From: VRUB01 sp046758085
Lineage (GTDB): Bacteria > Pseudomonadota > Gammaproteobacteria > Acidiferrobacterales > SPGG2
Assembly (NCBI GenBank): GCA_046758085.1
Contig: JBHHZP010000082.1
Span: forward strand, 1 to 15,942
Reading direction: 5' to 3'
Length of the DNA: 15,942 nt
Shown: in pieces, positions 1 through 7,243 of the stretch
How positions within the stretch are numbered: the first letter of the stretch is position 1
Layout: each line of letters begins with the position of its first letter
Made by a program: the position numbers and the translations under genes
Notes under the pieces: model-generated
Database searches by the model: none
What the model was told of the DNA's origin: nothing
The model's input: only the letters and a program-made list of their open reading frames with translations

Positions 1-89
1 GAAGTCCCTCGCAAGGTTCGCCCGCGTTTTCCCCTTTTGTGATCTGCACGTAAATTATCCGTTAATTCAATCTTGAGGATCTTCTAGAT
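1..89 (+). promoter_or_regulatory. 5' leader of first cold shock gene (conserved copy)
   Basis: This stretch aligns almost end to end with 9286-9375, the leader of the second cold shock gene. Exact shared blocks include AAGGTTCGCCCGCG and CCCTTTTGTGATCTGCACGT (32-51 here, 9317-9336 there). A Shine-Dalgarno-like TTGAGGAT lies about 10 nt before the ATG. Leaders of CspA-family mRNAs are often long and act in cold induction, so conservation of a non-coding leader between paralogues suggests a kept regulatory element. The homology reaches the window edge and may extend further left. I cannot place the promoter. Confidence 0.55.
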
Positions 90-296
90 ATGCCTACCGG
101 AACTGTAAAGTGGTTCAACGAGAGCAAGGGTTATGGTTTCATCACGCCGGAGGACGGCGGCAAGGACGTATTCGTGCACCACTCTGCCATTACGGGCTCG
201 GGTTTCAAGACCCTGGCCGAGGGGCAGCGCGTGACCTTCGAAGTCAAACAAGGCGCCAAGGGCCCGGAGGCAGTGGACGTTACGCCCGAGCGCTAA
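90..296 (+). CDS. CspA-family cold shock protein, copy 1
   Basis: A 68-residue protein, the usual length for a single cold shock domain (OB-fold five-stranded barrel). The opening TGTVKWFNESKGYGFI carries the RNP1-type motif KGYGFI (residues about 14-19) and VFVHHSAI (about 27-34) is RNP2. The aromatic residues that stack on bases (W9, F10, F17, F28, H30) are all present. The family binds single-stranded RNA and DNA and acts as an RNA chaperone or antiterminator. The ATG follows TTGAGGAT at proper distance and the same start is conserved in copy 2 (9376-9579). The two genes are nearly identical in DNA over the first ~175 nt and diverge only at the C-terminus (VDVTPER here). No intrinsic terminator follows, unlike copy 2, so transcription may run into the zinc-ribbon gene. 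Confidence 0.97.
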   Translation: MPTGTVKWFNESKGYGFITPEDGGKDVFVHHSAITGSGFKTLAEGQRVTFEVKQGAKGPEAVDVTPER

Positions 297-386
297 GGCA
301 CGACCCGATGCTGGACTTCCGGTCGGCGGGCAGAGCTCGTCGAAGGGTCGCTGTCGCCTTTCGGGTTAGACCCAAGGAGCTATCAC

Positions 387-404
387 ATGAGTAGCATTAA
401 ATGA
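387..404 (+). CDS. Five-codon leader ORF (MSSIK) overlapping the next start
   Basis: ATG at 387 is preceded by AAGGAG (374-379) at 7-nt spacing, the best ribosome binding site in this interval. The frame reads Met-Ser-Ser-Ile-Lys and stops at TGA 402-404, overlapping the ATG of the zinc-ribbon gene (401-403) as ATGA. The zinc-ribbon ATG has no good Shine-Dalgarno of its own at normal distance, so it may be translated by termination-reinitiation. Whether the peptide itself matters is unknown. Confidence 0.35.
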   Translation: MSSIK

Positions 405-661
405 ATACTGGAGAAGGCCCACCCCCGTACGTGCGGGGAACGTTCCAGCAAACCTGCGGTTTTTGCGGGTGCGTGTTCCGCGTTGAGGTACCCGGACAGA
501 TAGGCCAGGAGGGACCTGAAAACTATTACTGCCCTGAATGCCGCAAGAGATTTCCGGTCAAGGCCTCTGATTCCCCCACTATCACCCTGATTTCTAAACG
601 CACCGATGGCCTGAAGAAGCAATACCCGAACGAACCGGAAATGGCACCACGCCTGCGATAG
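401..661 (+). CDS. Small zinc-ribbon protein
   Basis: An 86-residue protein with two CxxC knuckles about 30 residues apart: CGFCGC (residues about 20-25) and YYCPEC (about 43-48), followed by basic RKRFPVK. This is the layout of a zinc ribbon binding one Zn by four cysteines, a fold used in many nucleic-acid-binding and RNA-associated proteins. I do not recognise a named family. The start is the ATG overlapping the stop of a five-codon leader ORF with a strong ribosome binding site. The gene lies about 100 nt downstream of the cold shock gene on the same strand with no terminator between, suggesting co-transcription. The reading frame continues open after its amber stop for 75 codons (see 662-889). 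The opposite-strand ORF across this gene looks like a shadow. Confidence 0.75.
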   Translation: MNTGEGPPPYVRGTFQQTCGFCGCVFRVEVPGQIGQEGPENYYCPECRKRFPVKASDSPTITLISKRTDGLKKQYPNEPEMAPRLR

Positions 662-889
662 GAGATTCCCATCGGAGGAAAGTATTTCTGCGCCTCTTGT
701 ATCAATGGGGCCGGCGCAGTGACCGATCCGTTCGATGAGTGCCATATGGGAATTGCCGTCGATATTGTTGCAGCGAAATGGGCTGTCAGGCTCGATCGAT
801 CTGATGGATTGCCGATGAATCAAATAATTCTGCCCCGATCGATCATTGATGGTTATAGTGCTAACACACAGAAACTGAGGGCGCCATGA
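662..889 (+). other. In-frame open extension after the amber stop of the zinc-ribbon gene
   Basis: After TAG (659-661) the same frame stays open for 75 codons and closes with TGA 887-889, overlapping the ATG of the NYN gene (886-888) as ATGA. The extension contains a third knuckle, KYFCASC (from about 680), and a Cys-His pair (DECHM). GGAGGAAAG (674-682) resembles a strong ribosome binding site, but no ATG, GTG or TTG sits at proper spacing after it in this frame. Possible readings are a zinc-ribbon gene interrupted by a point mutation, occasional amber readthrough, or chance. The interval must also carry any separate promoter of the NYN gene; I could not identify one. Confidence 0.3.
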
Positions 890-1701
890 GCGGAAAGCTC
901 AAGACCCAGAACATGGCTTTGTTCTGCGATTTCGAGAATGTTGCACTCGGTGTGCGGGACGCCAAGTATGCCGCATTCGATATTCAAAAGGTATTAGAAC
1001 GGCTGCTTTTGAAAGGCAACATCGTTGTCAAAAAGGCCTACTGCGACTGGGGGCGTTACAAGGAGTTCAAGGCGGCCATGCATGAGGCGGCGTTCGAGTT
1101 GATCGATATCCCTCATGTGCGTCAATCTGGCAAGAACTCGGCCGACATCCGCATGGTCGTCGATGCTCTGGATCTCTGCTATACCAAGTCGCATGTCGAT
1201 ACCTTCGTGATCATCAGCGGCGATTCGGATTTCTCAGCGCTGGTCAGCAAACTGCGAGAGAACAATAAAATTGTTATCGGGGTCGGCGTGAAGAAATCCA
1301 CCTCCGATCTACTGATTTCCAACTGCGACGAGTTCATCTATTACGATGACCTGTTGCGAGAGGCTGAAAAACACCGCAGGGCCAAGCGTAAGAGCACACC
1401 CGGAAAGGCGGCGCGCAAGACACCTGTCCAGGCCGAGGAGCACAAGAAGCACGAGGCGCTGGACCTGGTTCTGGAAACGGTTGAAGATCTGTTTGAAGAG
1501 CGCGGCGAGGAAGAAAAGGTGTGGGGGTCGATGGTCAAGCAGGCCTTGAAGCGCCGTAAGCCCGGCTTTAGCGAGAGCTATCACGGCTTTCGAACGTTCG
1601 GAAAATTACTGGAAGAGGCGCAGGCACGAAAGCTGTTAGAGCTGGAGCACGACGAAAAGTCGGGGGGCTACATTATCAAGAGCTTCGCGCACGAGGAATA
1701 G
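886..1701 (+). CDS. NYN-domain putative ribonuclease with C-terminal OST-HTH/LOTUS domain
   Basis: A 271-residue protein. Residues about 10-155 form a NYN (PIN-like, LabA/DUF88) nuclease fold: FCDFEN (D15, N18), SADIRM (D87) and SGDSDF (D113, D115) supply the acidic residues that in this family hold the catalytic metal. A Lys/Arg-rich linker (about 160-185) leads to an OST-HTH/LOTUS-type winged helix (about 190-265, ending GGYIIKSF), an RNA-binding module. The NYN plus OST-HTH pair is a known bacterial architecture, predicted to act in RNA cleavage or turnover; substrate unknown. ATG 886 follows GAGGGCGCC. It lies downstream of the cold shock and zinc-ribbon genes on the same strand and is tail-to-tail with the next gene at 7-nt spacing. 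All expected acidic residues are present, so I expect an active enzyme. Confidence 0.9.
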   Translation: MSGKLKTQNMALFCDFENVALGVRDAKYAAFDIQKVLERLLLKGNIVVKKAYCDWGRYKEFKAAMHEAAFELIDIPHVRQSGKNSADIRMVVDALDLCYTKSHVDTFVIISGDSDFSALVSKLRENNKIVIGVGVKKSTSDLLISNCDEFIYYDDLLREAEKHRRAKRKSTPGKAARKTPVQAEEHKKHEALDLVLETVEDLFEERGEEEKVWGSMVKQALKRRKPGFSESYHGFRTFGKLLEEAQARKLLELEHDEKSGGYIIKSFAHEE

Positions 1702-1708
1702 GACCTAC

Positions 1709-2092
1709 CTACTGCCGTGGGGACAGTCTAATACGCTTTGGGTGCAGCTCCGCGATGAGACGTTCCATGGCCTCAGTGAACTTGTCGCGCGGATGCGCTT
1801 TACAATAATCTTCGAGCCAGACCATGATTCCCAGCATTTTTTCCCTTCCTCTGATGTCATAGGTAGCAGGTACCCAAGCGTTATAGCCCGTTAGATAACC
1901 TGCCAGCCAATTGGAATAGCGGTTTTCGTCGCCGTCTTGCCCCATGCGAGCCTGGTTACGTGTCTCAACGAAGTGCCCACAAGAGTTTAGTCCGCGGGCG
2001 ATGATGCTAACGTAATCGCCATTCTCGTCGACAGCATTAACGGACGCAGGCTGCAGGAGAAGTATAAGAAAAAGCAACTTCATGGGTTTCAT
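1709..2092 (-). CDS. Small exported protein, Rap1a/Tai-like in layout
   Basis: A 127-residue protein. The N-terminus is a clear signal peptide (MKPMKLLFLILLLQPASVNA, probable cleavage before VDENGD), so the product is probably periplasmic. The mature part of about 107 residues has two cysteines (NSCGHF, EDYCKAH) that could form a disulfide. It also has NWLAGYLTGYN and a C-terminal WLEDYCKAHPRDKF...A.ERLIAEL. The cysteine / WLxGY / WLxxYCxxHP pattern recalls small periplasmic proteins of the Rap1a/Tai (T6SS immunity) type, but the match is loose and no effector gene is adjacent, so I do not assign an immunity role. The start is preceded by GAGG about 9 nt upstream. The next gene upstream on this strand begins near 2151, so it could be last in a short operon. 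Confidence 0.7.
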   Translation of the reverse strand: MKPMKLLFLILLLQPASVNAVDENGDYVSIIARGLNSCGHFVETRNQARMGQDGDENRYSNWLAGYLTGYNAWVPATYDIRGREKMLGIMVWLEDYCKAHPRDKFTEAMERLIAELHPKRIRLSPRQ

Positions 2093-2150
2093 GTATTACG
2101 ACCTCGTCGTATCGTCGTTCCTCATACGTCCCCCGGTTTAGATGTAGGCA

Positions 2151-2624
2151 CTAGGCAAACCCGACCGGGTTCCATTCATCCATCATCTTCTGGCGCGCCG
2201 CATCGAGACGCTCCGACATTAATGCCGCAAATCTCTTTAACAGCTCGTAGCCGAATTTCGGTTCCTGCTCGCATCGCACCAGTATGGAGGTCCCGTCAAA
2301 CTCGAGCAATTCCGAGTCCTCTTCGGCCTTGGCCTGAAAATTCCATTGATAGGGTGAAATCAGCCAAGACCACCCCAGAACCTGGTCCTTGCCCAGAGCC
2401 TGGATTTCCAGGGTCGGGCCCATTAACGCTGGGATTTGTACCGAGATACGCCCATTGCGGATCACATAGAATTTGTCGGCGCGTTCGCCCTGTCGAAACA
2501 GGATCTGCTCCTTTTTGATCTCGCGCGCACTCGCGCACTCGCACAGAAATTTCAGGACGTCTTCGCTGAACTCGGAAAAAAACTCGTGGGCCGACAGGTA
2601 CTCGGCAATTGATTGATTGCTCAC
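2151..2624 (-). CDS. Stand-alone cyclic-nucleotide-binding-fold protein
   Basis: A 157-residue protein made of one Crp-type cyclic-nucleotide-binding beta-barrel (about 10-125) with flanking helices and no DNA-binding helix-turn-helix or effector domain. Fold hallmarks: FFSEFSEDVLKFL at the N-terminus, ILFRQGERADKFYVIRNGRISV (about 41-62). The phosphate-binding cassette region reads VLGWSWLISPYQWNFQAKA (82-100), where cAMP binders have Gly-Glu...Arg; the Glu and Arg that contact cAMP are absent, so it probably binds another ligand or none. GTG start at 2624 is supported by GGGGAGG six nt upstream. The gene lies downstream of the ABC transporter on the same strand, separated by 243 nt, so co-regulation is possible but unproven. 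Confidence 0.88.
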   Translation of the reverse strand: MSNQSIAEYLSAHEFFSEFSEDVLKFLCECASAREIKKEQILFRQGERADKFYVIRNGRISVQIPALMGPTLEIQALGKDQVLGWSWLISPYQWNFQAKAEEDSELLEFDGTSILVRCEQEPKFGYELLKRFAALMSERLDAARQKMMDEWNPVGFA

Positions 2625-2757
2625 TGCTTACCTCCCCAAATTCAATGGTTACGATGGCGGGCGCAGAGTCGAGGTCAGCGGCGCATGGGCCGCGGTTTGT
2701 CTGCCAAAGAAATCAGCGGCTGCATGAGCCGCCTTGTTAAGGTGTGGCGGCAATCGC

Positions 2758-2843
2758 TGTTCCCGATGCCATTCTACCCTCTCTGTCCCTGGAGTCGTAG
2801 CGTCGGTGAGCACGCGCTGTTCGCACCCGCTTGTTCCCGATGC
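2758..2843 (+). repeat. 12-nt direct repeat in the gap between ATPase F and the CNB gene
   Basis: TGTTCCCGATGC occurs at 2758-2769 and 2832-2843, 74 nt apart, in the 243-nt gap 2625-2867. No intrinsic terminator with a T-tract is visible after the transporter operon in this gap. Function unknown. Confidence 0.5.
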
Positions 2844-2867
2844 GGTCTAGCTCCTATCAGGGTCTTT

Positions 2868-3893
2868 CTAGATTCGTTCTTCCTCTACCGCATGGCAGGC
2901 CACCGATACACCGTCTGCAACGGAAATCAATCGTGGCACCTCCTGGCGGCAGCGCTCGCGCGCGTGCGTGCAGCGGCCGTGGAACACGCAACCGCCCGGC
3001 AGATTGATCGGTGTGGGCACTTCACCCCGTAGCTTGAAGTGGTCTGGCCGTGCCTTGCCGAGCTTTGGAATGGCGCTCAATAGCGCCTGGGAGTAGGGGT
3101 GCCTCGGCGTGGAGAACAGCGCCCTTGTGGTAGCGACCTCGCACACCGTGCCGAGGTACATAACCGTCACGCGGGTACCGAAGTGCTCCACTACGGCAAG
3201 GTCGTGGGTGATCAGCAGGTAGGTGAGTGCGCGTCGTTCGCGCGCGTCCATCAACAGATTGAGAACCTGTGCCTGGATCGATACATCCAGCGCCGAGATC
3301 GGCTCGTCGGCGGCAATGAACTCCGGATCTACCGCCAGTGCCCGGGCGATACTGATGCGCTGGCGCTGCCCGCCGGAGAGCTCGTGCGGGAAGCGCTCCG
3401 ACCAGCTGGGATCGACGCCGACCGATTGCATCACCGTTGCGACCTTATCGCGAACCTCTTGCGCGCCGGCGCGCGGATTGTGAAAGCGAATCGGTTCCTC
3501 AAGCGTTTTGTATATCGTCATACGCGGATTCAGCGAGGCATAAGGGTTCTGGAAGATCATCTGCATTCGTTTGCGGTAGGGCATGAGCTCGCCCGGCGGC
3601 AGATTGTCGATGCGCTGCCCGTCGTAATAGACTGCACCCGACGTCGGTTTCAATAGGCCCATGATGGCTCGCGCGACGGTCGACTTTCCACAGCCGCTCT
3701 CGCCCACAACACAGAACGCCTCGCCCCGCACGACATTTAGATCAATCCCGTTGATCGCTTTGACTGTCTCTTTGCGACGCACGATGCGGCCTTGCTGGAA
3801 CTTGAGCTGCTCGAGTAATCCGCCGGAGATATCGAACTCCTTGTACAGTGATTCGACTCTGACCAGCGGCTCACCGGCGCGCTCGTTGTTCAC
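2868..3893 (-). CDS. dppF: Peptide-type ABC transporter ATP-binding protein (DppF/OppF type)
   Basis: A 341-residue ATPase using the GTG at 3893, which overlaps the stop of the upstream ATPase gene as GTGA and has GGGG just upstream; a longer in-frame start exists but would lie inside the neighbour. Motifs: Walker A GESGCGKS (64-71), Q-loop FQNP (Q115), signature LSGGQRQ (172-178), Walker B FIAADEP with catalytic Glu, H-loop ITHD (H230). The C-terminal oligopeptide-type tail has cysteines C302, C308, C315 and C333 (CxFHxRC...C...CH), the spacing tied to an iron-sulfur cluster in DppD/DppF relatives. It should pair with the neighbouring ATPase to power import of peptides or similar nitrogen compounds. 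Last gene of the operon. Family certain; substrate unknown and the dpp symbol is by family only. Confidence 0.93.
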   Translation of the reverse strand: MNNERAGEPLVRVESLYKEFDISGGLLEQLKFQQGRIVRRKETVKAINGIDLNVVRGEAFCVVGESGCGKSTVARAIMGLLKPTSGAVYYDGQRIDNLPPGELMPYRKRMQMIFQNPYASLNPRMTIYKTLEEPIRFHNPRAGAQEVRDKVATVMQSVGVDPSWSERFPHELSGGQRQRISIARALAVDPEFIAADEPISALDVSIQAQVLNLLMDARERRALTYLLITHDLAVVEHFGTRVTVMYLGTVCEVATTRALFSTPRHPYSQALLSAIPKLGKARPDHFKLRGEVPTPINLPGGCVFHGRCTHARERCRQEVPRLISVADGVSVACHAVEEERI

Positions 3894-4879
3894 GTCAATG
3901 CCCCTTTCTCTTGGCGTACCTGACTCGCCACCACGTGGCAGGCAACCCGCGAGCTGTGGATCAGGGTGTAGTCCGGCAGTTCTTTGCGGCATGCCTCCAC
4001 GACATGCGGGCAGCGCGGATGGAACGCGCAACCGGCGGGAATGTTCGCCAGCGCCGGCATCACGCCGCGTATCTGGTTGAGTCGTCTCCCTGGTGTTGTT
4101 TGCTGGGGAAGCGCGTTGATGAGACCGTGCGTGTAAGGATGCCGCGCGGTGCGAACGAGCTCGTGAGTCGGAGCTTCCTCGACTACACGGCCGGCGTACA
4201 TCACGATCGCGCGCTCGGTCATCTGCGATACCACGCCGAGATCGTGTGTGATCAGGATCAGCCCTACGTTACTGGTTTCGCAAAGCTCGAGCAGCAGGTC
4301 CATGATTTCCGCCTGGATGGTCACGTCAAGCGCAGTGGTGGGCTCGTCCGCGATTATCAGCGAGGGGTCCGTGAGCAGCGCCGTGGCGATAACGATGCGC
4401 TGGCGCATACCACCCGAGAGCTCGTGCGGGTATTGGTCGAAGCGCGTGGCCGGCGAAGGTATCTGCACCCGGGCGAGGGTCGCGAGCGCCCGCTCTCGCG
4501 CCTCGGCCTCGGGGATCTCGCGGTGCGCGTGCAACGCCTCGGTGAGTTGGGTGCCGACGGTCAACACCGGATTCAGGGTCATCATCGGATCCTGGAAAAT
4601 CATGCTGATCCGGTTGCCGCGGACATCGCGCATAGCGAGGGTGTCGAGCTTGGTGAGATCGCGGCCCTCAAATAGGATCTCGCCGCCGGAGATGTAGCCG
4701 GGCTTGCTGATCAGGTTAAGAATGGCGAAGGCCGCCACGGATTTGCCGGCACCGCTCTCGCCCACGATGCCCAGGCGATGGCCTTCATCGAGCGAGAAGC
4801 TCACTCCACGCAGCGCCGTAAGCGTGCCGCGGCGCAACGCAAACTTGACCTCCAGATTACGAACCTCCAGCAGCGCCAC
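3890..4879 (-). CDS. dppD: Peptide-type ABC transporter ATP-binding protein (DppD/OppD type)
   Basis: A 329-residue protein from GTG at 4879, one base after the permease C stop, with AAGGA about 8 nt upstream. A longer ATG start would overlap the permease and add a non-homologous N-terminus, so I rejected it. Motifs: Walker A GESGAGKS (40-47), Q-loop FQDP (Q96), signature LSGGMRQ (154-160), Walker B LIIADEP (174-180), H-loop ITHD (H212). The C-terminal tail carries C284, C290, C297 and C314 in the CAFHPRC...C...CH pattern typical of the D/F-type subunits. It acts at the inner face of the cytoplasmic membrane with the F-type ATPase and the two permeases. Tight coupling on both sides indicates translation in step with its partners. 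Confidence 0.94.
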   Translation of the reverse strand: MALLEVRNLEVKFALRRGTLTALRGVSFSLDEGHRLGIVGESGAGKSVAAFAILNLISKPGYISGGEILFEGRDLTKLDTLAMRDVRGNRISMIFQDPMMTLNPVLTVGTQLTEALHAHREIPEAEARERALATLARVQIPSPATRFDQYPHELSGGMRQRIVIATALLTDPSLIIADEPTTALDVTIQAEIMDLLLELCETSNVGLILITHDLGVVSQMTERAIVMYAGRVVEEAPTHELVRTARHPYTHGLINALPQQTTPGRRLNQIRGVMPALANIPAGCAFHPRCPHVVEACRKELPDYTLIHSSRVACHVVASQVRQEKGALT

Positions 4880-4880
4880 C

Positions 4881-5807
4881 TTAGTAATCCTTATAAAGTT
4901 TCGGATTGAGCACATCACGCAGCCAATCGCCCAGTAGGTTCATCACCAGCACCAGGGTGACCAGCACGAGCCCGGGAATGATGGTGATCCACCACGAGCC
5001 GCTGAAGATGAACTCGAAGCCACTGTTGATGAGCGATCCCAGCGACGGCTTTGTAATTGGCATCCCCAGACCGAGGAAGGATAGTGCCGCCTCGCTGACT
5101 ATCGCGTTGGCGATCTGTACGGTCGAGATTACCAGCAGCGGCGACAGGGTGTTGGGGAGAATGTGGCGGAACATGATTCGTGTGGGACCGAGCCCGATGA
5201 CTCGCACGGCGTCCACGTACTCCTTCTTCTTCTCCGCCAGCACCGAGGCACGCACGGTGCGCGCATACTGGGGCCACTCGGCGATGCCGATAACCAGCAC
5301 CAGCATCAGAATCGCCAGTCGTTCATAGAGCTCGGTCCCGAACAGCGCTTGGAACACCGCGAGGACGATGATGGCCACCATCAGGGTCGAGAAGGAAAGC
5401 TGGATGTCGGCCACACGCATGAGGAAGTTGTCGAGCCGTCCCCCGAAGTATCCGGACATGAGCCCGAGGGTCACACCGAGAACGGCCTGAAGCGCCACTG
5501 CGAAGATGCCGATGGTGAGCGAGATGCGAGTTCCATAGAGAATTGTGCTTAGCAGGTCCCGGCCCTGTGCGTCGGTGCCGAGCACGAAGCGCGCATCGCC
5601 CTGCGCCAGCCACGCCGGTGGAATCTCCGAGTCCATGATGTCGATCTGAATGGGATCGTAGGGGTTGTAGGGCGCGATCAACGGCGCCGAGAAGCTCGCC
5701 ACCACCAGCAGGGACATCACTAGGAAGCTTGCAACGGCAATCTTGTCGTTGCGAAAGCTGTGCAGAAAGCTCGAGTCGCGGAATCGTTGCCACGTGAGGG
5801 CGGCCAT
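4881..5807 (-). CDS. dppC: Peptide-type ABC transporter permease (DppC/OppC type)
   Basis: A 308-residue integral membrane protein. It has an N-terminal cytoplasmic segment, a first helix (about 23-45), and the C-subunit signature LGTDAQGRDLLSTILYG (76-92). The EAA-type coupling loop is EYVDAVRVIGLGPTRIMFRHILPN (about 196-219), and EAALSFLGLG (239-248) and LLGDWLRDVLNP (291-302) follow; all are standard in DppC/OppC. About six membrane spans are predicted. The start ATG has TTGGAG at the end of the upstream permease gene, which stops only 4 nt before. It forms the heterodimeric channel with the B-type permease. Length and motifs are complete, with no sign of decay. Confidence 0.95.
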   Translation of the reverse strand: MAALTWQRFRDSSFLHSFRNDKIAVASFLVMSLLVVASFSAPLIAPYNPYDPIQIDIMDSEIPPAWLAQGDARFVLGTDAQGRDLLSTILYGTRISLTIGIFAVALQAVLGVTLGLMSGYFGGRLDNFLMRVADIQLSFSTLMVAIIVLAVFQALFGTELYERLAILMLVLVIGIAEWPQYARTVRASVLAEKKKEYVDAVRVIGLGPTRIMFRHILPNTLSPLLVISTVQIANAIVSEAALSFLGLGMPITKPSLGSLINSGFEFIFSGSWWITIIPGLVLVTLVLVMNLLGDWLRDVLNPKLYKDY

Positions 5808-5811
5808 GGGA

Positions 5812-6798
5812 CTACTCCAAGCGGCCTTGTGGCTGTGCGAGCTTAACCGTGGGGTTCACGAGCCCGTAGATAAGATCGACGACGGTGTTGGTTACCACGA
5901 AAATCAATCCCACCACGATGAGGTAAGCGATGATCAGCGGCGTGTCGACACGGTTGACGGCCTCCAGGAACAGGAAACCCATCCCCGGCCACTGGAACAC
6001 GGTCTCAGTGAGGATGGTGAAGGCGATCAATGTGCCGATCTGTACGCCGCCCACGGTGATGACCGGCAACAATGTATTTTTGAGCGCATGCAGGAACCAG
6101 ATGCGTCGGCGGGCCAGACCCTTGGCCCAGGCGAAGCGAATGTACTCGGACTCCAGAACTTCGAGCATTTCGGCGCGAATCAGCCGGATAAACAGCGGCA
6201 GCATGATCGAAGAAAGCGCCAGGCACGGAAGTATGAGATGGGTGAGCCCATCACGGGTCAGTACGCCGGTGCTCCAGCCGTAGATCTTCACCGTCTCGCC
6301 GCGGCCAAATGAAGGCAACCACCCCAGCTCTACCGAAAACACATAGATGGACATAATGGCGGTAAGAAATACCGGGATCGATATCCCCACGATACTCGCG
6401 CCCATCGCCAGGCGTGAAAACCAGTGCCTGGGGTATATTGCTGCGAAGACGCCGACGGGAACCGAGAACGTTACGATGATGATCGTGGCCCCGACGACCA
6501 GCTCGAAGGTGGCCGGGAACTTGTCGAGGATGACATCCAGGGCGGGGCGTTTAAAGAAGTACGAGGTTCCGAGGTCCCCCATGACCGCTTTCTTCAGAAA
6601 CCGCCAGTACTGAACGACGAACGGATCGTTCAGCCCCATCTCGTCCCGCAGCTTCTGGCGCTCGGCCTCGGAGACCGACTGGCCTACGAGCTCGCGCAGG
6701 GGGTCGCCGAGGTTGTCCTGGATGGAGAAGGCGATCACGCTGATGACGAACATCACGATGATCGCCTGAACAGTTCGTCTTACGAGGAACGCGAACAT
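5812..6798 (-). CDS. dppB: Peptide-type ABC transporter permease (DppB/OppB type)
   Basis: A 328-residue membrane protein with an N-terminal helix (about 8-27), a soluble loop (QKLRDEMGLNDPFVVQYWRF) typical of the B subunit, and further helices. The EAA coupling loop is EYIRFAWAKGLARRRIWFLHALKN (218-241), and ETVFQWPGMG (265-274) is another B-type signature. It pairs with the C-type permease. The ATG at 6798 directly abuts the stop of an unconvincing upstream ORF and has only a weak ribosome binding site (GGTG). The gene heads the tightly packed B-C-D-F block, separated from the binding-protein gene by 445 nt with a hairpin, so it may have its own promoter in that gap. Confidence 0.95.
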   Translation of the reverse strand: MFAFLVRRTVQAIIVMFVISVIAFSIQDNLGDPLRELVGQSVSEAERQKLRDEMGLNDPFVVQYWRFLKKAVMGDLGTSYFFKRPALDVILDKFPATFELVVGATIIIVTFSVPVGVFAAIYPRHWFSRLAMGASIVGISIPVFLTAIMSIYVFSVELGWLPSFGRGETVKIYGWSTGVLTRDGLTHLILPCLALSSIMLPLFIRLIRAEMLEVLESEYIRFAWAKGLARRRIWFLHALKNTLLPVITVGGVQIGTLIAFTILTETVFQWPGMGFLFLEAVNRVDTPLIIAYLIVVGLIFVVTNTVVDLIYGLVNPTVKLAQPQGRLE

Positions 6799-7170
6799 TT
6801 ATGACTGCACCCACGCGCTTGGCGGCGTTTGGCGCCGTTTTAGGCGGTGGATAAACGTCACTGTAGCGATCGCCAACGGTCCTAAAAAGAAGACGGCGCC
6901 ATGAAGCGCGTCCACCGCGTTTTCGGGCCCACTACGCCCAGCACAGAATGGTTCACATGCTGCATCTTGCCGATGTCGGCGTCCGTTTGCAGGGTCTTGC
7001 CCTGTCGGCGGCGGGCCGCACTGATCGGCTGTCGCGGACACCGGCAAGCCCGGGGTGGCCAGAACAGGCTGCGCTCGGTCGTAATTCCAGAAAACGGCTG
7101 CCGGGCGCTTGCGCCTGGCGCCGATATTTTCCACGCATGCCATATGTTCTCGCGCACGTGTACGGGGTCC
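6799..7170. other. Gap between binding protein and permease genes, no recognised gene
   Basis: This stretch separates genes that are usually adjacent. Several overlapping ORFs exist on both strands, none recognisable. The minus-strand one (6799-7143) ends at a TAA that directly abuts the permease ATG and has a hydrophobic stretch near its end (VFFLGPLAIATVTFIHRL), but the rest is Arg/Pro-rich and looks like GC-driven open frame. The interval may carry a promoter for the permease block; I could not identify convincing -35/-10 boxes. Confidence 0.4.
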
Positions 7171-7200
7171 GAAAAGAATCGGGCCACCCGAAGGTGACCC
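7171..7200 (-). terminator. UUCG-capped hairpin after the binding-protein gene
   Basis: Read on the minus strand, GGGTCACC-TTCG-GGTGGCCC forms an 8-bp stem (one G-T pair) closed by a cUUCGg-type tetraloop, followed by GATTCTTTTC. It lies 43 nt past the stop codon at 7244. It can act as a weak intrinsic terminator or as a 3'-end stabiliser of the binding-protein mRNA. Either would give more binding protein than permease, as is common for such importers. Confidence 0.6.
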
Positions 7201-7243
7201 ATACCAATGTCGATGATGCGGTTCTTGTGGGGCAGCCCGCTGA

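Noticed and set aside
32..51. TGTGATCTGCACGT as a CRP binding site
   Set aside because: Only the first half-site TGTGA is present; the second half (TCACA) is missing in both copies.
383..823. 146-codon minus-strand ORF opposite the zinc-ribbon gene
   Set aside because: No recognisable domain or good ribosome binding site, and the plus strand has CxxC motifs in a coherent frame.
6799..7143. 114-codon minus-strand ORF abutting the permease start
   Set aside because: Mostly Arg/Pro/Ala-rich out-of-frame-like sequence with competing ORFs on both strands; one hydrophobic stretch is not enough to call a gene.
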